The notes beneath the pieces were generated by a model. That model worked only from the letters and a program-made list of their open reading frames with translations. It was not told the origin of the DNA and made no database searches. From positions 868,001 to 932,000 of the forward strand of contig CAWJJQ010000009.1 in the NCBI GenBank assembly GCA_963843255.1: DNA of 64,000 nt. Direction: 5' to 3'. The DNA is from Bog-159 sp963843255 (lineage in GTDB: Bacteria; Acidobacteriota; Terriglobia; Bryobacterales; Bryobacteraceae). Below are positions 34,982-45,500 of this stretch, piece after piece (position 1 is the stretch's first letter; every line of letters begins with the position of its first letter). The translations under genes were made by a program, and so were the position numbers.

Positions 34982-36118
34982 ATGAGATCGATCACCGCCT
35001 TATTTATCGTGGCTGCAGCCGCCGCACCGGCCTGGAGCCAGTGCCACAAGCTTGCCGAGGTGAATGCCTCCAGTCCGGAAGGACAATTGCTCCAGCAGGC
35101 CGGCCAGGAATCCGACGCCGCCAAGAAGACCGCCCTGCTCGAGCAGTTCGCCAGCCAGTATCCGCAGAACGAAGCCGCCGGCTGGGTGTATGAACAACTC
35201 TTGAACGCCTACGTCAAGGACAATCAAGCCGACAAGGCCCTCGCCATGGGCGACAAGCTGGCCGCCATGCCGCCGGAGTGCGTAGAGGCATCCCAGCAGA
35301 CGCTCAAAGCCGCCGAACTGAAGAACGATCCCGACCTGATCCTGAAATGGTCGGGCAAGACGTCGGAACTGGCGCAGAAAGTCGTGGCTTCGCCGCAGCC
35401 GCAAGATGCCGACGAGGTGGAAAACTGGAAAGCGCGCGTAGATTATGCCCGCCAGGTCAATACTTACACCGAATACGCGCTGTATGCCGCCGCGCTCAAG
35501 ACCACGGATTCCAAGAAGCAGGTGGCGCTGATAGAAGCGTTGCAGCAGCGCAATCCCAAAAGTGAGTACCTGGCCAAAGCCACCGACGCGCTCTTCGTCG
35601 CCTACCAGAAAGCCGGTGCCACCGATAAAGCGGTGGCCTTCGCGCAGCAGATCGCCGCCACCGGACAACCCAGCGAAGACATGCTGCTGGTGCTCACCGA
35701 CGATGCCGCAAAAAAGAAAGAGGGCGAAAAGGTGCACCAGTACAGCGCCAAACTCGTCGAAGTGGTCAATGCCCGCCCCAAGCCCGAGGGCGTTGCCGAC
35801 GCCGACTGGAACAAGCGCAAAAACACCATCCTGGGCATCGCCTGCTACCTGAACGGGAAGCAGTACTTCACCGAAGGCAAGTTGGGCCCGGCCGACGAGC
35901 AGCTACGCAAAGCTCAGCCCCTCGTCGAAGACAACCTCGCCATTAAAACCGAGGTACTGTTTTTATTGGGGCTGGCCAATTACAAGATGGAGAAGATCCA
36001 GGATGCCGTCAACTACTTCAAGGCGTGCCTGGCCGTGAAAGGTGGAAGCGCCGCGCTGCAGGCCCAGGCCAACAAGAATCTGACCGTCATCCGCACCAAG
36101 TATACCGGCGTCAAATGA
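34982..36118 (+). CDS. Exported TPR-like protein
   Basis: 378 residues from ATG 34982, which follows GGGAGGGG; the frame extends upstream without a signal peptide. The Sec signal is residues 1-20 (ending PAWSQ). The rest is alpha-helical with tetratricopeptide-like repeats, clearest at EAAGWVYEQLLNAYVKDNQ in two parts and at the C-terminal VLFLLGLANYKMEKIQDAVNYF. It is probably a periplasmic scaffold. Its stop overlaps the acetate kinase start (ATGA), suggesting a transcription unit, but a functional link is not obvious. Confidence 0.75.
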   Translation: MRSITALFIVAAAAAPAWSQCHKLAEVNASSPEGQLLQQAGQESDAAKKTALLEQFASQYPQNEAAGWVYEQLLNAYVKDNQADKALAMGDKLAAMPPECVEASQQTLKAAELKNDPDLILKWSGKTSELAQKVVASPQPQDADEVENWKARVDYARQVNTYTEYALYAAALKTTDSKKQVALIEALQQRNPKSEYLAKATDALFVAYQKAGATDKAVAFAQQIAATGQPSEDMLLVLTDDAAKKKEGEKVHQYSAKLVEVVNARPKPEGVADADWNKRKNTILGIACYLNGKQYFTEGKLGPADEQLRKAQPLVEDNLAIKTEVLFLLGLANYKMEKIQDAVNYFKACLAVKGGSAALQAQANKNLTVIRTKYTGVK

Positions 36119-37215
36119 ATCTGCTGATTCCGAATCTGGGCTCCACTTCGCTGAAGTACCAGATTCTGGAGATGCCCTCCGAGAAAGTGCTCGGCAAGGG
36201 CCGCTTCGAGCGGGTGCGTGATTATGGCGAGGCCATCGAACAGATCCGCACCGCAAATGTTCCGGTAGATGCGGTCGTGTTCAAGGCCGTGCATGCCGGC
36301 CCGCAATACCGCGGCACGTTCCTCATCGACGAAGGAGTTTTGCGCGCCCTGGAGGAATTCCTTCCTGCCGCCCCCGCCCACAATGCCATCTATCTCGCCG
36401 CCATTCGCGCCTTCCGCGCCAGCATGCCGGGCGTGCCCCTGGTAGCCGCGTTCGAGCCTGAATTCCACACCACCATGCCAGCCCGCGCGTGCCTCTACGG
36501 CGTGCCCGGCGGCTGGCAGGCCGAGGGAGTCTGCAAATATGGGTTTCACGGCGCCTCGCACCAATACGTGGCGGAGCGTTGTGCCGAATTGCTGGGCAGC
36601 CCGGTGCGCCTGGTCAGTTGCCATCTGGGAGGCAGCTCGTCGATGTGCGCCATCGACCGCGGCCGGTCCATCGACACTACCATGGGATTCTCGCCGCAAT
36701 CCGGGCTGGAGAATGCCACGCGCCATGGCGACCTGGACGTCTTTGCCGTGCTCTTCATGATGGAGCGGCATGCCTGGACCGTCGCCCAGGTGCGCGAGCA
36801 ACTCGCGCGGGACGGCGGTCTGGCAGGCCTTTCGGCAATCCCTGGCGGCGACGTGCGCGATCTCGAACGGGCCGCCGCCGAAGGAAACGCCCGCGCCACC
36901 GAGGCGCTTGAAGTCTTCGTCTACCAGGTGAAAAAGACCATCGGAGCTTATGCCGCCGCCATGGGCGGTCTGGATGCCGTGGCCTTCACTGGCGGCATCG
37001 GCGAGAATTCGCCCAGGCTGCGTGCGGCCTGCTGCGAGGGCCTGGAATTCCTCGGCATCCAGCTCGACCCGGAAGCCAACACCCACGGCGCCGGCGACCG
37101 CGTCGTTTCGAAAGGCAAAGTGGCCGTGATCGCCTTGGCCACCAATGAAGAAATCGTAGTCGCCCGCCGCGCTTACCGGTTGCTGGCCGGTGCGTGCGGT
37201 AGACTCGCATCATGA
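36115..37215 (+). CDS. Acetate/propionate-family kinase (short form)
   Basis: 366 residues, about 30 fewer than typical AckA. ASKHA motifs are present: NLGSTSLKY, the catalytic region KYGFHGASHQYV, SCHLGGSSSM, DTTMGFSPQSGLENATR and FTGGIGENS. Known members move phosphate between acetyl or propionyl phosphate and ADP. The usual pta gene is not adjacent. The start overlaps the TPR gene and the end overlaps mogA by 4 bases. Because the N-terminal loop region is shortened, an altered acyl specificity is possible. Confidence 0.88.
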   Translation: MNLLIPNLGSTSLKYQILEMPSEKVLGKGRFERVRDYGEAIEQIRTANVPVDAVVFKAVHAGPQYRGTFLIDEGVLRALEEFLPAAPAHNAIYLAAIRAFRASMPGVPLVAAFEPEFHTTMPARACLYGVPGGWQAEGVCKYGFHGASHQYVAERCAELLGSPVRLVSCHLGGSSSMCAIDRGRSIDTTMGFSPQSGLENATRHGDLDVFAVLFMMERHAWTVAQVREQLARDGGLAGLSAIPGGDVRDLERAAAEGNARATEALEVFVYQVKKTIGAYAAAMGGLDAVAFTGGIGENSPRLRAACCEGLEFLGIQLDPEANTHGAGDRVVSKGKVAVIALATNEEIVVARRAYRLLAGACGRLAS

Positions 37216-37691
37216 TCGAAGCCGCCGTCCTAACCATTAGCGACTCCGTCCATGCCGGCACGCGCGCCGACGCTTCCGGCCCGGCCGTACGGCAAAGGCT
37301 CGAACAACTTGGTTGGCGCGTCTCCCTGGCGGAAGTTGTTCCGGACGACCAGGCGCTCATCGCGCACCGCCTCGCCAGTGTGGCGGATAGCTGTCACGTG
37401 GCCGCCATCTTCACTACAGGTGGCACCGGCGTATCTTCCCGCGATGTGACTCCGGAGGCTACCCGTGCGATTCTGCACAAGGAAATCCCTGGTTTCGGCG
37501 AGCGGATGCGCGCCCGCGGCGCCCTCGCAACCCCCATGGCCGCGTTATCGCGTGCACTCGCGGGGACCCGCGGCTCCGTCCTGATCGTAAACCTCCCCGG
37601 CTCCCCCAAAGGCGCGGTCGAGTCCCTGGATGCTATCGTGGAATTGGTCCCCCACGTGCTCGATTTGTTACGGGGGCGCACGGAACATTAG
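37212..37691 (+). CDS. mogA: MogA/MoaB-family molybdopterin-binding protein
   Basis: 159 residues. Motifs VLTISDSVHAGTRADASGP, FTTGGTGVSSRDVTPEA and LPGSPKGAVE are those of MoaB/MogA, which adenylates molybdopterin before molybdate insertion. It overlaps the kinase stop by 4 bases. No other molybdenum-cofactor gene lies in the window. MogA versus MoaB cannot be separated with confidence. Confidence 0.9.
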   Translation: MIEAAVLTISDSVHAGTRADASGPAVRQRLEQLGWRVSLAEVVPDDQALIAHRLASVADSCHVAAIFTTGGTGVSSRDVTPEATRAILHKEIPGFGERMRARGALATPMAALSRALAGTRGSVLIVNLPGSPKGAVESLDAIVELVPHVLDLLRGRTEH

Positions 37692-37731
37692 GGCGCGCAA
37701 CATTTCCCAAATCCATAGCGTCTGGAGTTAC

Positions 37732-38817
37732 ATGGTGTTTTCCCATCGATGGATGCTCGCCGGCGTGCTTGCAGCCGGCCTTCTGGCCCAGGATCCGCAA
37801 GACGCCAATAAACCGGCCGACGTTCCCGGTACCACATTCAAACAGTCGGTTGACGTGGTCATGGCTCCGGTGACGGTGCTGGACCGCAATGACGACTACG
37901 TGGACGGCCTGCAGCCTAATCAGTTCCGCCTGTTCGACAACGACAAAGAGCAGAACATTCGGGTGGACGTCGCTTTCCAGCCCATTTCGATGGTCATCGC
38001 CGTGGAGGCTAACGACCGCGTGGAATCCGTACTGCCCCAGATCCAGAAGATCGGCGTCATGATCGGCCCCGTGGTGATCGGCGACCAGGGCGAAGCCTCC
38101 GTGGTGGCTTTCGACTCCCGCATCCGTACCCTGCAGGAATTCACCCCGGACCCCGACAAGATCACCGCCGCGCTCAAAAAGATCCAGCCGGGCAGCAGCC
38201 AGAATCGCATGATCGACGCCGTCGAAGAAGGTGTGCGCCAACTGCGTACGCGGCCGCCCAACCGCCGGCGCGTGATCCTGCTGGTGAGCGAAACGCGCGA
38301 TAAATCGAGCGAGGCCCGCCTGCGCGAAACCCTGATCGCCGTGCAGTTGGCCAACGTCAATGTCTACACGGTGGATATCTCGCGTATGGTCACCAGCGTC
38401 ATGGCCCATGCCGATCCCGGCCGTCCCGACAACCGCCCACCCGCCATGACCCCGATGCCCTCTGGCGTGGCCGCGACTCCTAATACCGTGATGCAGGCCA
38501 CCGGCAGCGAGGGCGGTAGCGCTCAATTCGTGCCGCTGATGGTCGAAGTGTTCAAGGATGCCAAGGCCATCTTCGTGCAGAACCCATCGGAAGTCTTTAC
38601 CCGCGGCACCGGCGGCGCGCAGTTCGGCTTTGTGCGCCAGCGCGGGCTCGAGGATGCCGTGGAACGTATCGGTGCCGAGCTGCACAACCAGTATCTGATT
38701 ACCTACAATCCCAGCAATAAGGACGAAGGCGGCTTCCACCAGATCACCGTACAGGTGACCGGCCGCAAGGATGTGAAGGTGCGCACGCGGCCGGGCTACT
38801 GGCTGGGCGCCAAGTAG
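37732..38817 (+). CDS. VWFA-related acidobacterial protein
   Basis: 361 residues from ATG 37732 after TGGAG. A short signal sequence is followed by an N-terminal beta-rich region (VTVLDRNDDYVDGLQPNQFRLFDN in two parts) and a VWA-like domain, MVIAVEANDRVES in place of the usual DxSxS, so the metal-binding MIDAS site is degenerate. The match is to the VWFA-related acidobacterial domain family (TIGR03436 type). It is likely exported; function unknown. A double-hairpin repeat starts two bases after its stop. Confidence 0.85.
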   Translation: MVFSHRWMLAGVLAAGLLAQDPQDANKPADVPGTTFKQSVDVVMAPVTVLDRNDDYVDGLQPNQFRLFDNDKEQNIRVDVAFQPISMVIAVEANDRVESVLPQIQKIGVMIGPVVIGDQGEASVVAFDSRIRTLQEFTPDPDKITAALKKIQPGSSQNRMIDAVEEGVRQLRTRPPNRRRVILLVSETRDKSSEARLRETLIAVQLANVNVYTVDISRMVTSVMAHADPGRPDNRPPAMTPMPSGVAATPNTVMQATGSEGGSAQFVPLMVEVFKDAKAIFVQNPSEVFTRGTGGAQFGFVRQRGLEDAVERIGAELHNQYLITYNPSNKDEGGFHQITVQVTGRKDVKVRTRPGYWLGAK

Positions 38818-38818
38818 T

Positions 38819-38859
38819 GTGGGGCAGGCACTCTGCCTGCGGCGGACTCTCAGTCCGCC
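38819..38859 (+). repeat. Double-hairpin gene-end repeat, copy 4
   Basis: GGCAGGCACTCTGCCTGC, then GGCGGACT-CTC-AGTCCGCC. It lies between the convergent VWFA and epimerase genes, and the TGA of the epimerase (38850-38852) is inside the second hairpin loop and stem. The stem sequence differs from other copies on both strands. Confidence 0.85.
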
Positions 38860-39806
38860 ATCTTGCCAGCCCGCATCCATTCGATAGTCAGCCGGATGCC
38901 TTCGTCGTAGCTGGTCTTATGCACTTCCCCCAGCTTGGCGCGCAGCTTCTCGTCATCCAGCAGCACGGGCGTTTCTTCCAGATACAACATCTCAGGCAAT
39001 TCCCGAATGATCGGATTGAACCAGCCCATCACACGCAACAGCGTGCGGCCCGCGCTGCGGAATTTGGGCTCGCGACCCGCCGCCTGGTAAACCTTCTGAA
39101 TGAAAGCCAGCGCGGAGATATCACCCGGTCCGGCGAAATTCCAGGTCTCTCCGTAGCAATCGTCGCGCGATGCCAGCTCCGCGATCACCGGCCCGGTATC
39201 CGGCACAAAAACAAACTCGTGCGGCGGCCCCACCGGCCCCAGCCAGTCCGCCGTCTTGCCGTCCACCGCGGCGCGAAAGATCCGCCCAGCCAGACTGTTC
39301 TCCGCGTGGGGACCGTAAAAATCGGGCAGCCGCACCAGCATGCTGTGGATGCGCCCTCCTTCGGCCGCCGCCATAGCCATGTCTTCCTGCTCTTTGCGGC
39401 GCTGTCCCTTCACCGAAACCGGCACTCGCGGATGCGTCTCCGCCACTTTCTTGGTCTGTGGAACGCCATAGCTATAAACGCCCGATACCACCACCAACCG
39501 CTTCACGTGTGCCGCCAAAGCCGCGTCGATGGTGACGCGCATCATCGCCGGATGCAGGTGAAACGAGTTGTATGGCACGCCGACCGTGTAGATGATGGTG
39601 TCGATACCCTGCGCCGCCTGCCGCGCGCCTCCCGCGTCCGATAAATCCGCGCCGACAATCTCCGCGTGCGGCAATTTTCCGAACGTCTCCTTGAGCTTGC
39701 CGGCTGTGCGTCCCACCACCCGGAACGGCACGCCGCGGCGATCTAACTCCATCCCTACATACCGGCCAATAGGCCCGGCTGCGCCAAAGATCGCGACCTT
39801 ATCCAT
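38850..39806 (-). CDS. NAD(P)-dependent epimerase/dehydratase family protein
   Basis: 318 residues from ATG 39806. The N-terminal Rossmann motif is VAIFGAAGPIGRYV, followed by VGADLSD and a VVVSGVYSYG stretch; the catalytic YxxxK is replaced by an atypical arrangement, so this is an atypical extended-SDR or NmrA-like member. The C-terminal half has ETWNFAGPGDISALAFIQ, which resembles sugar-nucleotide epimerases. Substrate unknown. It is convergent with the VWFA gene and shares the hairpin repeat at its end, and its start is 21 bases from the divergent ftsY start. Confidence 0.8.
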   Translation of the reverse strand: MDKVAIFGAAGPIGRYVGMELDRRGVPFRVVGRTAGKLKETFGKLPHAEIVGADLSDAGGARQAAQGIDTIIYTVGVPYNSFHLHPAMMRVTIDAALAAHVKRLVVVSGVYSYGVPQTKKVAETHPRVPVSVKGQRRKEQEDMAMAAAEGGRIHSMLVRLPDFYGPHAENSLAGRIFRAAVDGKTADWLGPVGPPHEFVFVPDTGPVIAELASRDDCYGETWNFAGPGDISALAFIQKVYQAAGREPKFRSAGRTLLRVMGWFNPIIRELPEMLYLEETPVLLDDEKLRAKLGEVHKTSYDEGIRLTIEWMRAGKMAD

Positions 39807-39827
39807 GATTGATACAATAGTCCCAAA

Positions 39828-40779
39828 ATGATCCAAACGCTATTCGGCTCGGTCGAGCAAGAGCCGACACTGCTCGAAAAGTTGAAAAGCGGCGTCGAAA
39901 AGACCCGCGCCGGTCTGGTCACCAAGCTCGAAGACATGCTTCAGGGCGCCCGCCAGATCGATGCCGATCTGCTCGATGAACTGGAATTCACCCTCATCAG
40001 CGCCGATATCGGCGTGCGCACCACCACCGAGATTCTGGATCGCATCCGCGAGCGCGTGGACCGCAGCATGCTGTCCGACGCGGCCGAGCATCGAGAACCT
40101 GATTCGCGAGCACCTGCTCGAAATCCTGCAGGCCTCCGAGCGCCCCATGCCGCGTGTGGCCGAACCGCCCGCCGTGATCCTGGTAGTGGGCGTGAACGGT
40201 TCCGGCAAGACCACCACCATCGGCAAGCTGGCGCACCGTTTCCGTGCCGAACAGCGCAGCGTGCTGCTGTGCGCCGCCGACACTTTCCGCGCCGCCGCCA
40301 TCGAGCAGTTGGAAGTCTGGGGCGAGCGCACCGGCACCGACGTGATCCGCCAGAAGCAGGGCGCCGATCCCAGCGCGGTGCTGTTCGACGCCCTGCAGGC
40401 GGCCCGCGCACGCAAAGTGGATTACGTGATCGTGGATACCGCCGGCCGCCTGCAGACCAAAACCAACCTGATGGCCGAGCTCGAGAAGATGCGCCGCACG
40501 GCCGCCCGCGTGATCCCCGATGCGCCGCACGAAGTGCTGCTCGTGCTGGATGCCACCACCGGCCAGAACGGCCTGGAGCAGGCGCGCAAATTCACCGAGA
40601 CCTCCGGCGTCACGGGCATCGTCCTGACCAAGCTCGACGGTACCGCCAAAGGCGGCATCGTTGTCGCTATCGCGCGCGAGCTGAATATGCCGATCCGCTA
40701 CATCGGCGTCGGCGAAAAGGTCGACGATCTGCTGCCCTTCGATCCCGAAAAGTTCATCGCCTCCCTCTTCGAAAAATGA
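39828..40779 (+). CDS. ftsY: Signal recognition particle receptor FtsY, one frameshift as written
   Basis: About 316 residues once one extra base near 40088 is ignored. The N domain (MIQTLFGSVEQEPTLLEKL to DRSMLSDAAE) is in one frame. The G domain continues in the next with GVNGSGKTTTIGKL (P-loop), DTAGRLQTK and TKLDGTAKGG, ending SLFEK. FtsY binds the SRP at the inner membrane and GTP hydrolysis releases ribosomes to the translocon. The acidic A domain is nearly absent, as in many non-proteobacterial FtsY. The gene is essential, so the shift is likely a base error. It overlaps ribD by 4 bases. Confidence 0.85.
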
Positions 40780-41909
40780 GCGATCACCCGCACGACGGCG
40801 ACGCCCGGTATCTGCGCGAGGCGCTCGCCCTGGCCCGCCAGGGTATCGCGCAAACCAGCCCCAACCCCTTGGTGGGCGCGGTTCTGGTGCGCCATGATCG
40901 TGACGCCGAGGTCGTGGGCCGCGGTTTCCATACCTTCGCCGGCCTAAAGCACGCGGAAATCCTGGCCCTCGAAGAAGCCGGCGACCACGCCCGCGGCGCC
41001 ACCCTCTATATCAACCTCGAGCCCTGCTGCCATCAGGGCCGTACCGGACCGTGTACCGCCGCGCTGATCGAGGCGGGCGTGGCGCGCGTGGTGGCCGCCA
41101 TGGAGGATCCCAATCCGCTGGTGGCCGGCGAAGGCCTGCGGCAATTGCGCGCCGCCGGCATCCAGATCGAGATCGCCGAAGCGTTCTCCGCCGAAGCCGA
41201 AAAGCTGAACGAAGCCTTCGCCCACTTCATGCGTACCCGCCTGCCCCTGGTGACGCTGAAAACCGCCTTGACCCTCGACGGCAAGATCGCCGCGCCCGAC
41301 GACAATCGCGGCTGGATCACCAGCGAAAAAGCGCGCGCCCACGTGCAGCAGTTGCGCCACGCATCGGACGCCATACTCACCGGCATCGGCACCGTGCTGG
41401 CCGACGATTGCTTGCTCACCGACCGCACTGGCCTGCCCCGCAGCCGCCCGCTATTGCGCATCGTGCTCGATTCCCGCTTGCGCCTGCCGCTCGATTCCCA
41501 AATGGTCCGCAGCGCCGCCGGCGACCTGCTGGTGGTAGGCACTTCCGCCGCACCCGCCGAACGGCGCAGGGCGCTCGAAGCCCGCGGCGTCAATGTGCTC
41601 ATTCTGGATGGCCGCGATGGACGCGCCGATCTGCACGGCGCCATCGCCGCCGTCGCGCGCGAATCCTACCTGTCGGTGCTGATCGAAGCCGGCACCAAAG
41701 TGAACTGGGCCGCCCTCGAAGCCGGCGTGGCGGACAAAGTGTTTTTCTATTACGCGCCTAAAATCCTCGGAGGTCTGGAATCCCTGTCCATGGCGGGCGG
41801 CGTGGGCCGCCGTCGGCGCGCGGACGCCATTCGCATCCACCGCACCGAGCTCCATCGCATCGCGCCAGACGAGTTCGCCGTGGAAGGCTACATCGTGCGA
41901 GAGGTTTGA
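40776..41909 (+). CDS. ribD: Bifunctional riboflavin deaminase/reductase RibD
   Basis: 377 residues. The N-terminal deaminase has the zinc motif HAEILAL and PCCHQGRTGPC. The C-terminal reductase has LKTALTLDGKIA, WITSEKARAHVQQLRH and GTVLADDCLLTDR. It carries out two steps of riboflavin synthesis, deamination of the pyrimidine ring and reduction of the ribosyl chain with NADPH. It overlaps ftsY by 4 bases and abuts ribE, so the three are one unit. Confidence 0.96.
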   Translation: MSDHPHDGDARYLREALALARQGIAQTSPNPLVGAVLVRHDRDAEVVGRGFHTFAGLKHAEILALEEAGDHARGATLYINLEPCCHQGRTGPCTAALIEAGVARVVAAMEDPNPLVAGEGLRQLRAAGIQIEIAEAFSAEAEKLNEAFAHFMRTRLPLVTLKTALTLDGKIAAPDDNRGWITSEKARAHVQQLRHASDAILTGIGTVLADDCLLTDRTGLPRSRPLLRIVLDSRLRLPLDSQMVRSAAGDLLVVGTSAAPAERRRALEARGVNVLILDGRDGRADLHGAIAAVARESYLSVLIEAGTKVNWAALEAGVADKVFFYYAPKILGGLESLSMAGGVGRRRRADAIRIHRTELHRIAPDEFAVEGYIVREV

Positions 41910-42551
41910 ATGTTTACCGGGATCATCGAAGAGCTGGGCGCCGTGGAGTCGGTCGAAAGCCGGGCCGCCGGCGCGCGCCTGAAAATCCGCTGCCGCAAAG
42001 TCATGGAAGACATGGCCGAAGGCGCCAGCATCGCGCTGAACGGCGTCTGTCTCACCGCGGTGGAATTGCAGCCGGATTCCTTCTCCGCCGACCTGGCGCC
42101 CGAGACCTTGCGCCGCAGCAACCTGGGCGCGCTGCGGCCCCTCTCGCGCGTGAACCTGGAGCGGCCCCTGTTGCCTTCCTCCCGCCTGAGCGGCCACATC
42201 GTACAAGGCCACGTCGATGCCACCGGCGAATTTCTGTCGCTCGAAGCGCTGGGCGACGAAAACTGGTGGCTCAAAGTGCGCGTCCCGGCCGAGCTCGATC
42301 CCTTCCTGGTCTACAAGGGCTCCATCGCCATCGACGGCATCAGCCTGACCATCGCGGCGCTCGATGCCGGCGTCTTGTCGGTCACCATCATTCCGCACAC
42401 CTACCGCAACACCACCCTGGGCGGCTATCAGCCCGGCAGCCGCGTCAATATCGAGTGCGACATCCTGGCCAAGCACGTCGAGAAGCTGGTCCGCAGCCTC
42501 GATTTGAAGCCGCGCCTGACCGTCGAACGCCTGCGCGACGAAGGATATTGA
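41910..42551 (+). CDS. ribE: Riboflavin synthase, alpha subunit
   Basis: 213 residues with the internal duplication of the family: MFTGIIEELGAV and a second GHIVQGHVDATGEF barrel. It has LNGVCLTAVEL and IDGISLTIAAL in matching positions, and a C-terminal IECDILAKHVEKL. It makes riboflavin from two lumazines. The start directly follows the ribD stop. It is convergent with the sedolisin gene. Confidence 0.96.
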   Translation: MFTGIIEELGAVESVESRAAGARLKIRCRKVMEDMAEGASIALNGVCLTAVELQPDSFSADLAPETLRRSNLGALRPLSRVNLERPLLPSSRLSGHIVQGHVDATGEFLSLEALGDENWWLKVRVPAELDPFLVYKGSIAIDGISLTIAALDAGVLSVTIIPHTYRNTTLGGYQPGSRVNIECDILAKHVEKLVRSLDLKPRLTVERLRDEGY

Positions 42552-42557
42552 TCCCGT

Positions 42558-45500
42558 CTACTTGGCGGTGACCGTCAAATTCACCGTCTTGCTGGGCGCT
42601 CCGTTTACCGTCACCACCAGCGGTTGAACCCCCGCCGGAACCGAAGCCGGCACCTGGAAATTCACCTGCGTCGTGCCGACCAGTCCTGCTGGAATCCCCG
42701 CGAAGTAGATAAATGCGGGAACCCCGCCCACCGTGATCGAGAGCGGCAGCAGCGGCACGGGCAGGGACGACGGCGACGTGCCGGCTAGGGGCGCGAACGC
42801 CGTAGGGATCTGCGGCGAAACGTCGCCCACACCCGTCAGGTACAGCGTGGTGATGCCGCCCTGTGCCACCGTCGCGCTGGGAACCAGGTTGCCCTGGGCA
42901 TCGGCGAAGACCCCCGGCGCGGCCGGCGACAGCTCAAACTGGAAACCCGCGATCTGCCCGTTGTTGTTGACGCCGATCACCGCCGGACCCGCGCCCGTCG
43001 AGTAGGGCACCTGGATGTTGAGCTGCGTGGCCGATTGGTAAAGGATCGGCGCCTCCACTCCGTTCACCGTCACCGAAACGCCCCCGGTCGAATAAGCAAG
43101 CGGCAGCACCGAAGCGCTGGCCTTGGCATTCGACAGGTTCGTGCCGAATACCGACAGCAGCATTCCCGGGCTGGCGCTCTTCTCGAACGAAGCGGCATTG
43201 CCGGTCGAAGTGATGGTCGTGCCCGAGCCGCCGCCCAGTACGAACATCACCGGTACCGTGACGACCTGCGGCACCGCGTTCTGCGACTGAATCACGATAT
43301 TGGCCCGATAAACCCCCGGCTCGAACCCCGTTCCGGAAGCGGTGAGCAGGATCTGGCCGCTGCCCGTGCCCGAAAGCTTCGAAGCATTCAGCCAGGAGGT
43401 GGTGCGATTGGCGGGGAAAATGGAGGCCGTCCACGCTTGCGTCTGATCCGACAAGCTCACCGCCAGCGTAGCGGAACTGGCCAGCCGCCCGGCCGAGAGG
43501 CTGGCGCTCGCGGGCGATACCGAGAGCGTCGCCGGATTCGCCGGCGGTCCGGCAAAAGAAAGGTTCACCTCCTGCGCGAAAGCACCGTCCAGCACCACCA
43601 GGATGCTGTCCGTCGCCGGTGGTGTGAGCCCGCCCAAACAGAGCGTGCCCATAGCCTCGCCGTAAGCGTCCAGCCGCGTGGTGCCGAAGATCGCCGGAAT
43701 CTGGCCGGATTCGTCTACTCCACCTACGTACAGGCCGGTGATGAAGTTCTGAAAGCCGCCCACGTCGTCCACTTCCAGTTGCGCCGACCACTGGCATGCG
43801 GCCGGCGCGGCGGGATTCTGCGCCACCGTGAGGGGCGTAGCGTTCAACGTGAAATACTGCGCGGGCGGCAGCGGCATGTACTGTACCTGAACCTGGCGCG
43901 ACCAGTTGTTGCCCGCGGCGTCCGAGCCCGCGAAAACGAACGTGCGCTTCACCGGCGCCGCCAGGTTGCGGAACACCGTGTTCACCGTCACCGTCCCATT
44001 CGGCGGAATATTCGGCGAAGGGAAGTATTGCGCCAGCGGCTGCGATTCACCGTCAATGGCGAAGCTCTTGACCAGGGCAGGTACGCCCGCCACCTCAGTC
44101 AACTGGATCGTAGTTTGCCAGTTCAATCCCTGCGCATCGGGCTCGGCGGGCCATACCGTGTTGGGCCAAGTGGGCACGATCGCGGCCGCGCCGGAAGGAA
44201 TGTCGATTTGCACGTCAGCCGTCGCACTGCCCGCGTTGAAAGCGCCATCTCCCGAGTACGCCGCGTATAACGTGGAAGCCCCACTCTGGAGCATGAAAGC
44301 TGGAAAGCTCAAGTTCGCGATTTGCTTGCCGCCGCTCGTCGCGAGCGCCACCGATCCCAGGTCCAGCCCGATAAAGCTGAAATCGACCGACCCCGTAGGA
44401 ATGCCGCTGCCCGTCGCCGCGGCGACTACCGCGGTCATATTAATGGTGTCGTTAAAAGTAAATGAGCTGCCGCTGACATAGAGGTTGACCTTCACCCCAT
44501 CGGTCGCACTACTCCATGCCGTGGCCAGTTTGTTCACGTCCAGCGATCCCAGCCCCGTGGACAAGTCGTAGCCCGCGCCGGCCTGGTAACCGAACGAACC
44601 CGTGGCGCAATCAGGCGTTCCTTGCGCGCAGGGCACCACATTGCCGCCCGAAGTCAGATCGTGGAACGCGCCAGGCGACTTTTGCGCCAGCCGATAGAGC
44701 TGCGGATTGATGTTGCCCAGCCCGCTCGCCCCCTCGTGTTGATTCAGCAGCGCGACAACACCCGCCATCGAAGGCGCGCCGCACGATGTACCGCCCACCT
44801 CCACCTGGTCGCCGTTCAGCGTGATCCGGTAAGCATCGTGCAGCGCCGCCGTGAGCGCCATATCCGGCACATCGCGCATGCCGTCGTTAGGCACGCCACT
44901 CCCGCTCTGCCAGGCGGGCTTGGCATAGAAAAGGCTCGCCCCGCCGCCGCCCGACAAGAGTCCGATGCTACCCGATTCGTTCCAGGCCGCCTCCGGAATA
45001 TAGGAAAGCGCCGAAGCGGAATCCGCCGAGTTGGTGGCTGCCCAATAATTGCCGCTGCCCTCCACGAACTGCGCGCCGCCCACGCCGGTGACCTCCGGCA
45101 TCACCGCCGGGAAATCGACCATCAGCCCGAGCGTGGCGAATGCGTCGACCTCCTGCGCATCGCATCCGGCCGCGCCCGAATCGCCCGAGGCGGCTATGAT
45201 AGTAATCCCCTGCGCGTTTCCCTGTTGCGCGATGGAACGATAGTAAGCCGCCGCGTAGTACACTTCGCACCCGCCATAGCTGATGCTGACCACCGGCGCG
45301 ATATCGTTGTCCACCGCATAGAAGACGGCTGCAAAGGGATCCTGCCCAAACACGTAGTAAACGGTCGCGCCCGGAGCGATGGCGCCGGCCCACTCCAGAT
45401 CCAGCGTGGCTTCGTCCTGCGCGCTGTTGAACCCTGGATCGCTGCCGTCATACGAAACCAGGATCGGATCGTTCTTCAGCAGGCCATAGGTCGAACGGAA

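Noticed and set aside
37630..37731. Upstream extension of the VWFA protein
   Set aside because: It overlaps mogA and lacks a signal peptide; the ATG at 37732 has both a ribosome site and a signal.
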